Positions 60,969-64,000 of a stretch of DNA of 64,000 nt are shown here, in pieces. The DNA comes from Lactiplantibacillus daoliensis (GTDB taxonomy: Bacteria; Bacillota; Bacilli; Lactobacillales; Lactobacillaceae): assembly GCF_005405005.1 (NCBI RefSeq), contig NZ_BJDH01000002.1, positions 1 to 64,000 of the forward strand. The letters run 5' to 3'. The position numbers and the translations under genes are program-made. The notes beneath the pieces were generated by a model that worked only from the letters and a program-made list of their open reading frames with translations, was not told the DNA's origin and made no database searches. The number at the start of each line of letters is the position of its first letter. The stretch's first letter is position 1.

Positions 60969-61490
60969 TTGCAATTAAAACCTTTTACCGCCGTCCTACC
61001 AAATGCTGACGGCCGAATTAAACTTGAAACTAACGACGAAACTTGGTCCACAGAAGACGAACAGCGTCAAACCGGCAACAGTTATTACTGGTATGAATTG
61101 ACTCAAAACGGCGTTCACCAATGGCGTTTAATCGCGCGTTGGCCTGAAAACCAAACCGTTTCAACAATTATCCCAGCCACAATTAACACCGTCCTTTATG
61201 CGCAACAACCTGTCATTGAAATGTTAATCGACGATTGGGTTGGTCACTTTCCCAAAGCGCTAGAAGTGACGGACACCAATAAAGTGACGCATCGACTATG
61301 GCAGATCACTGATTCCGACGTGAATGCGGATATTACCGAAGTGTTGGCCCCAATCGAACCGCGCAAAACTTGGCTGACCACTACCAGCACATCCCTAGTA
61401 ATGTTAGTAGCCGACAGCGAGTGGGCAAAGTTTAAAGCGCCAGTCAGTATTCCCGCTCACTTGATCCGTTTAGCAACTGACCAACACTAA
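60969..61490 (+). CDS. Protein of unknown function, divergent from ruvA
   Basis: 173 residues from TTG 60969, chosen since GGAGG lies seven bases before it and the longer ATG (60942) is within the promoter. No family recognised. The chain is soluble, rich in Thr, Trp and Asp/Glu, with no membrane segment or signal. It may be a lineage-restricted protein. It is followed by its own terminator and is not part of the ruv operon. Confidence 0.7.
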   Translation: MQLKPFTAVLPNADGRIKLETNDETWSTEDEQRQTGNSYYWYELTQNGVHQWRLIARWPENQTVSTIIPATINTVLYAQQPVIEMLIDDWVGHFPKALEVTDTNKVTHRLWQITDSDVNADITEVLAPIEPRKTWLTTTSTSLVMLVADSEWAKFKAPVSIPAHLIRLATDQH

Positions 61491-61519
61491 GCACCAGCCA
61501 AAAGCGCTGATGCTTTTTA
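61489..61519 (+). terminator. Terminator of the unknown 173-aa gene
   Basis: AAGCAcCAGC (61489-61498) and GCTGaTGCTT (61506-61515) pair around a 7-base loop, then TTT. It overlaps the stop codon by 2 bases. Confidence 0.65.
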
Positions 61520-61645
61520 TTTAATTTGATGTCCATCTAAATTTATGGCTCACTTTCAAAACGACAGGATATGTCGCGATCTGGTGTTATCCTATCATTA
61601 TCAACTCAATAAGTTACTAATACCAATAAAGGATGATCGATTAAT

Positions 61646-62233
61646 ATGACAGAATTACCATTTACCGCCGAAGATAGTTGGGCGCTTTGGAACCTCCCAA
61701 ATGCGTCACTGGACGATAAAACCGACAAAGAACGCGAAGAACTTTTTGCAAACAACTATCAGCCAGAGACATTTCCAATCGAATTACTACCAGACGACCT
61801 CGAGAAACATCTAAAAGGCGTTCAGTATGTCCTAGTTGGCATGAATCCTGGCAATGCTGGCAATGATCACCCTGCTGAAGGCGTCTTTCTAAACTTTCAC
61901 GGTCAAAAGAAAAGTGCCGACTCGCGGTTAGCTGCTGCCGTCTATGGAACAGCTGTCTGGGGGACCTTCATGACTGATCTGTCGAACACCATTGACAGTG
62001 ACAGTACCCGCATTAAATTCATTGAAGCTAATGTCGCACAGTTAGAAGCTCATCTTGATGAACTCGGCATTCCGCGTGATGCAACCTTAATTGCCATGGG
62101 TAAAAAAACTGCCACCGCACTCGACCAATTTGCAACTAGGCCGGTCGCGCAAATACCACACTATTCACGTGCAAATGCACACTGGAACGCAACTGATGCA
62201 CATGCACTACTCCTCTCAATCGGTCAGAAATAA
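61646..62233 (+). CDS. Uracil-DNA-glycosylase-fold-like protein
   Basis: A 195-residue soluble protein. YVLVGMNPGNAGNDHPAEGVFLNFHG (about residues 62-87) resembles motif A (GxDPG-like) of the UDG superfamily or its DUF1643-type offshoots, and IPHYSRAN near the C-terminus could stand for the HPSP motif. The usual catalytic Asp is replaced by Asn in this reading. Whether it has glycosylase activity is unknown. AAAGGATGATCG precedes the ATG. Monocistronic. Confidence 0.55.
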   Translation: MTELPFTAEDSWALWNLPNASLDDKTDKEREELFANNYQPETFPIELLPDDLEKHLKGVQYVLVGMNPGNAGNDHPAEGVFLNFHGQKKSADSRLAAAVYGTAVWGTFMTDLSNTIDSDSTRIKFIEANVAQLEAHLDELGIPRDATLIAMGKKTATALDQFATRPVAQIPHYSRANAHWNATDAHALLLSIGQK

Positions 62234-62266
62234 TTTATTAGCAATCGGTCGTCAAAATTGGCTGAC

Positions 62267-62300
62267 AAAAGGACTCACGATGATGGTCGTGAGTCCTTTT
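62267..62300. terminator. Bidirectional terminator
   Basis: A 14-bp perfect stem AAAAGGACTCACGA (62267-62280) / TCGTGAGTCCTTTT (62287-62300) with a 6-base loop and A/T-rich ends, between convergent genes ending at 62233 (+) and 62321 (-). Confidence 0.88.
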
Positions 62301-62320
62301 CGAATGATACTTTTATAAGA

Positions 62321-64000
62321 TTAATCTTTTTCCACCTTAAACCGTTTAAACCCAAGCCACCCAGCAATTACAATCACAATGATCCAGCTCACTACCGCCA
62401 ACCATGTGCCTAGTTTTAAGCCTGGTGTCGTATAAGTCAACTTAATGGTGTGCTTGCCAGCTGCTAACGCTGCGCCAACGAACGCGTCATTGACGATTTG
62501 CGTTTTTACTGATTTTCCGTCAACTTGTAAGTGCCAACCAGTTGAGTACGGAATACTCGTCGTTAATACACTCGCTTGCGTCGTCTTGGTCGTGCCGGTC
62601 ACTTGGTTAGCAGTCACCCGCATATTTTGTAGACCTTGTTTTTGTAGCTTAGTTGTTTGGGCCGTATATGATTTGCCAAATGGGACGGCCACTAATTTTG
62701 CGGACTTAAACTTCAAGTCACGAACCTGCGTAAAGTTCAAAACTATCTTTTCACGCGCATGTTTGCTATAACCAAGATTAATTACCGCAGAGGTTCGTGG
62801 TTCATAGTCCGACATATTGGTCGTCCCAAGTTGGTTAAAGGTCGCCAAGTTATCCATGGTTTGAGCCGTTAAACTATAACCGCTGGCACTTAAATTGCCC
62901 TTTAACCCATCACGCAACCGATTTAACTTATCAATTTTTGTATTCGGTCGTGCTGCGAAAACACTATTCCGATTACCAACCGTCATTGCATATTTGATGG
63001 ACGAATTATTATATGTGATACCATCAAGAACCAGATATAATTCAGTATTACGATATTTCTTCGGATTCGTAATCGTTAAATTATAAGGCAACTGATGACC
63101 TTGCATATCACTCGTCATTTGTTTCAGCCCATTTTTGTTCACTTCGGCATCGTTGTTAAAGATTTCTTGATTTGCCGTAATTAAGTTAAGCAAGTGTTGC
63201 GAAGGTTTGGTCATCCCGGTTGCCGGGGTCAGGCTTTCACGTTGTTCTGGCGTCAAAATGATCGTATCTGCCGGTAATTTGCTCAACAAGTTGTTAGAAC
63301 TTCCGGAAGCATGCTGGTTCCGATAAATAATCACCTTATCGGTCGAATCTAGCATTGTTGTATCATCCAACTGCGCGCTATAAGCCACGTTTTCGCTCTT
63401 AGTGGTCGGAGTAACCGTCTTGACATCTTTAGCTTTGGTCGTCGTCATGGCGCCCTGCAATAAGGCTTGTTCCCGATCCGTCACGGCAAGCTTAGCAAAC
63501 GTTTTGGGCGAAAATTGTTGGGTTTGTGTATATACCAAAGGCAATGCCCGCTTAGACTCAAGCAACACGGTACCAGTGTGATTACTCAACCCATAAATAA
63601 ATTTATCCGCGTAAATCTTCGGTTCACCTTGTTTGGTCTTGACCACTTGATAGCCACTTGGCAAAGCTTGACCCTTCAATTGGTCCTCCCGCGCAAATAA
63701 ATAGCGAACCCCTAAGAAATTACTTAAAGTCGTTCGTTGATCTAACGTTCCGAGTGGCGAATTCATCGCATATTCTGAATTACCAAGGTCTTGTGACAAC
63801 TTACCCACGTAGCCGCTTTGGACTGAAAAGTAAGAGCCAACCGTGTGTGTGCCTAAGACCATTGGCACATCACTCTCGGCAGAACGCATCGTGTAATAAT
63901 TTGGTCCCAGCGCCGTTCGGTAAAAACCAGTTTTGGACAAGCCGGTTTGAGCACCATCAAGGTAACCTTTTACCCACTTCATCGCAGTACCCTTGCGAAT
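62321..64000 (-). CDS. YfhO family membrane protein (C-terminal part, cut by window edge)
   Basis: The frame stays open to base 64000, so at least 559 codons belong to a longer gene that starts beyond the edge. Visible is a large extracytoplasmic domain with STGWHLQVDGKSVKTQIVNDAFVGAALAAGKHTIKLTYTTPG just before a final membrane helix (TWLAVVSWIIVIVIAGWLGF, near the end) and a short basic tail. This is the YfhO layout: many N-terminal membrane helices plus an outside domain. In Firmicutes such proteins act in glycosylation of lipoteichoic acid or membrane sugars. The exact substrate is unknown. Confidence 0.8.
   Translation of the reverse strand: MRKGTAMKWVKGYLDGAQTGLSKTGFYRTALGPNYYTMRSAESDVPMVLGTHTVGSYFSVQSGYVGKLSQDLGNSEYAMNSPLGTLDQRTTLSNFLGVRYLFAREDQLKGQALPSGYQVVKTKQGEPKIYADKFIYGLSNHTGTVLLESKRALPLVYTQTQQFSPKTFAKLAVTDREQALLQGAMTTTKAKDVKTVTPTTKSENVAYSAQLDDTTMLDSTDKVIIYRNQHASGSSNNLLSKLPADTIILTPEQRESLTPATGMTKPSQHLLNLITANQEIFNNDAEVNKNGLKQMTSDMQGHQLPYNLTITNPKKYRNTELYLVLDGITYNNSSIKYAMTVGNRNSVFAARPNTKIDKLNRLRDGLKGNLSASGYSLTAQTMDNLATFNQLGTTNMSDYEPRTSAVINLGYSKHAREKIVLNFTQVRDLKFKSAKLVAVPFGKSYTAQTTKLQKQGLQNMRVTANQVTGTTKTTQASVLTTSIPYSTGWHLQVDGKSVKTQIVNDAFVGAALAAGKHTIKLTYTTPGLKLGTWLAVVSWIIVIVIAGWLGFKRFKVEKD

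Overview
The window is a chromosomal segment of a lactic acid bacterium of the Lactiplantibacillus (L. plantarum) group. This is inferred from gene content and order, not from a database search: comG genes followed by a methyltransferase and ackA, divergent ccpA/pepQ with a cre site, a T-box-controlled alaS, the acetylated DAP pathway (dapH plus deacetylase), and the ruvAB-queA-tgt-yajC order. Most genes are on the minus strand.

Region 1 (1-8.4 kb): the left edge is the leader and tandem promoter region (P1, P2) of an rRNA operon that runs leftward out of the window. Next come an S1-domain protein with a degenerate NUDIX-like partner, a cyclophilin, a DedA membrane protein with a tetO-like palindrome at its promoter, a conserved run (TIGR01906 membrane protein, HAD phosphatase, YutD, 5'-nucleotidase-like protein, metallophosphoesterase) and an amino acid permease. 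Region 2 (8.6-14.6 kb): the competence pseudopilus genes comGA to comGG run into a methyltransferase and ackA with no visible terminator. Region 3 (14.7-23.7 kb): ribokinase, YebC, a sugar-isomerase-like TIM barrel, ccpA/pepQ, an aldo/keto reductase behind a MerR-type 19-bp-spacer promoter, two envelope stress-type small proteins and an MscS channel.

Region 4 (23.7-28.9 kb) looks accessory: an AraC regulator diverges from a beta-glucoside PTS (domain order A-B-C) and a GH1 6-phospho-beta-glucosidase, with a cre site and a repeated 13-mer between them. A serine-acetyltransferase-like gene broken by one in-frame TAA follows. Region 5 (28.9-37.2 kb) is housekeeping: dapH/deacetylase, CBS protein, murI-rdgB-phosphoesterase, YslB, trxA, mutS2, zapA.

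Region 6 (37.4-48.5 kb) is an 11-gene capsular/exopolysaccharide cluster transcribed leftward: chain-length protein, tyrosine kinase, phosphatase, epimerase, priming sugar transferase, three glycosyltransferases, polymerase, flippase and UDP-GlcNAc 2-epimerase. It lies between zapA and yrzB, so it looks like an island in a core neighbourhood. Region 7 (48.6-64 kb) is again core: yrzB-ruvX-ireB, alaS with its T-box, cshB-like helicase, nrnA-like phosphoesterase, dinB and ruvAB (each with a LexA-type SOS box), yajC, tgt, queA, an unknown protein, a UDG-fold-like protein and the C-terminal part of a YfhO membrane protein cut by the window edge.

No CRISPR array, prophage, transposase or tRNA gene was seen. 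I did not find a convincing wholly new system. The most useful leads are the MerR-type promoter at 21.3 kb with a small ORF overlapping it, the broken acetyltransferase, the tetO-like operator at dedA, the ~110-bp palindromic element after pepQ and the placement of the polysaccharide island.
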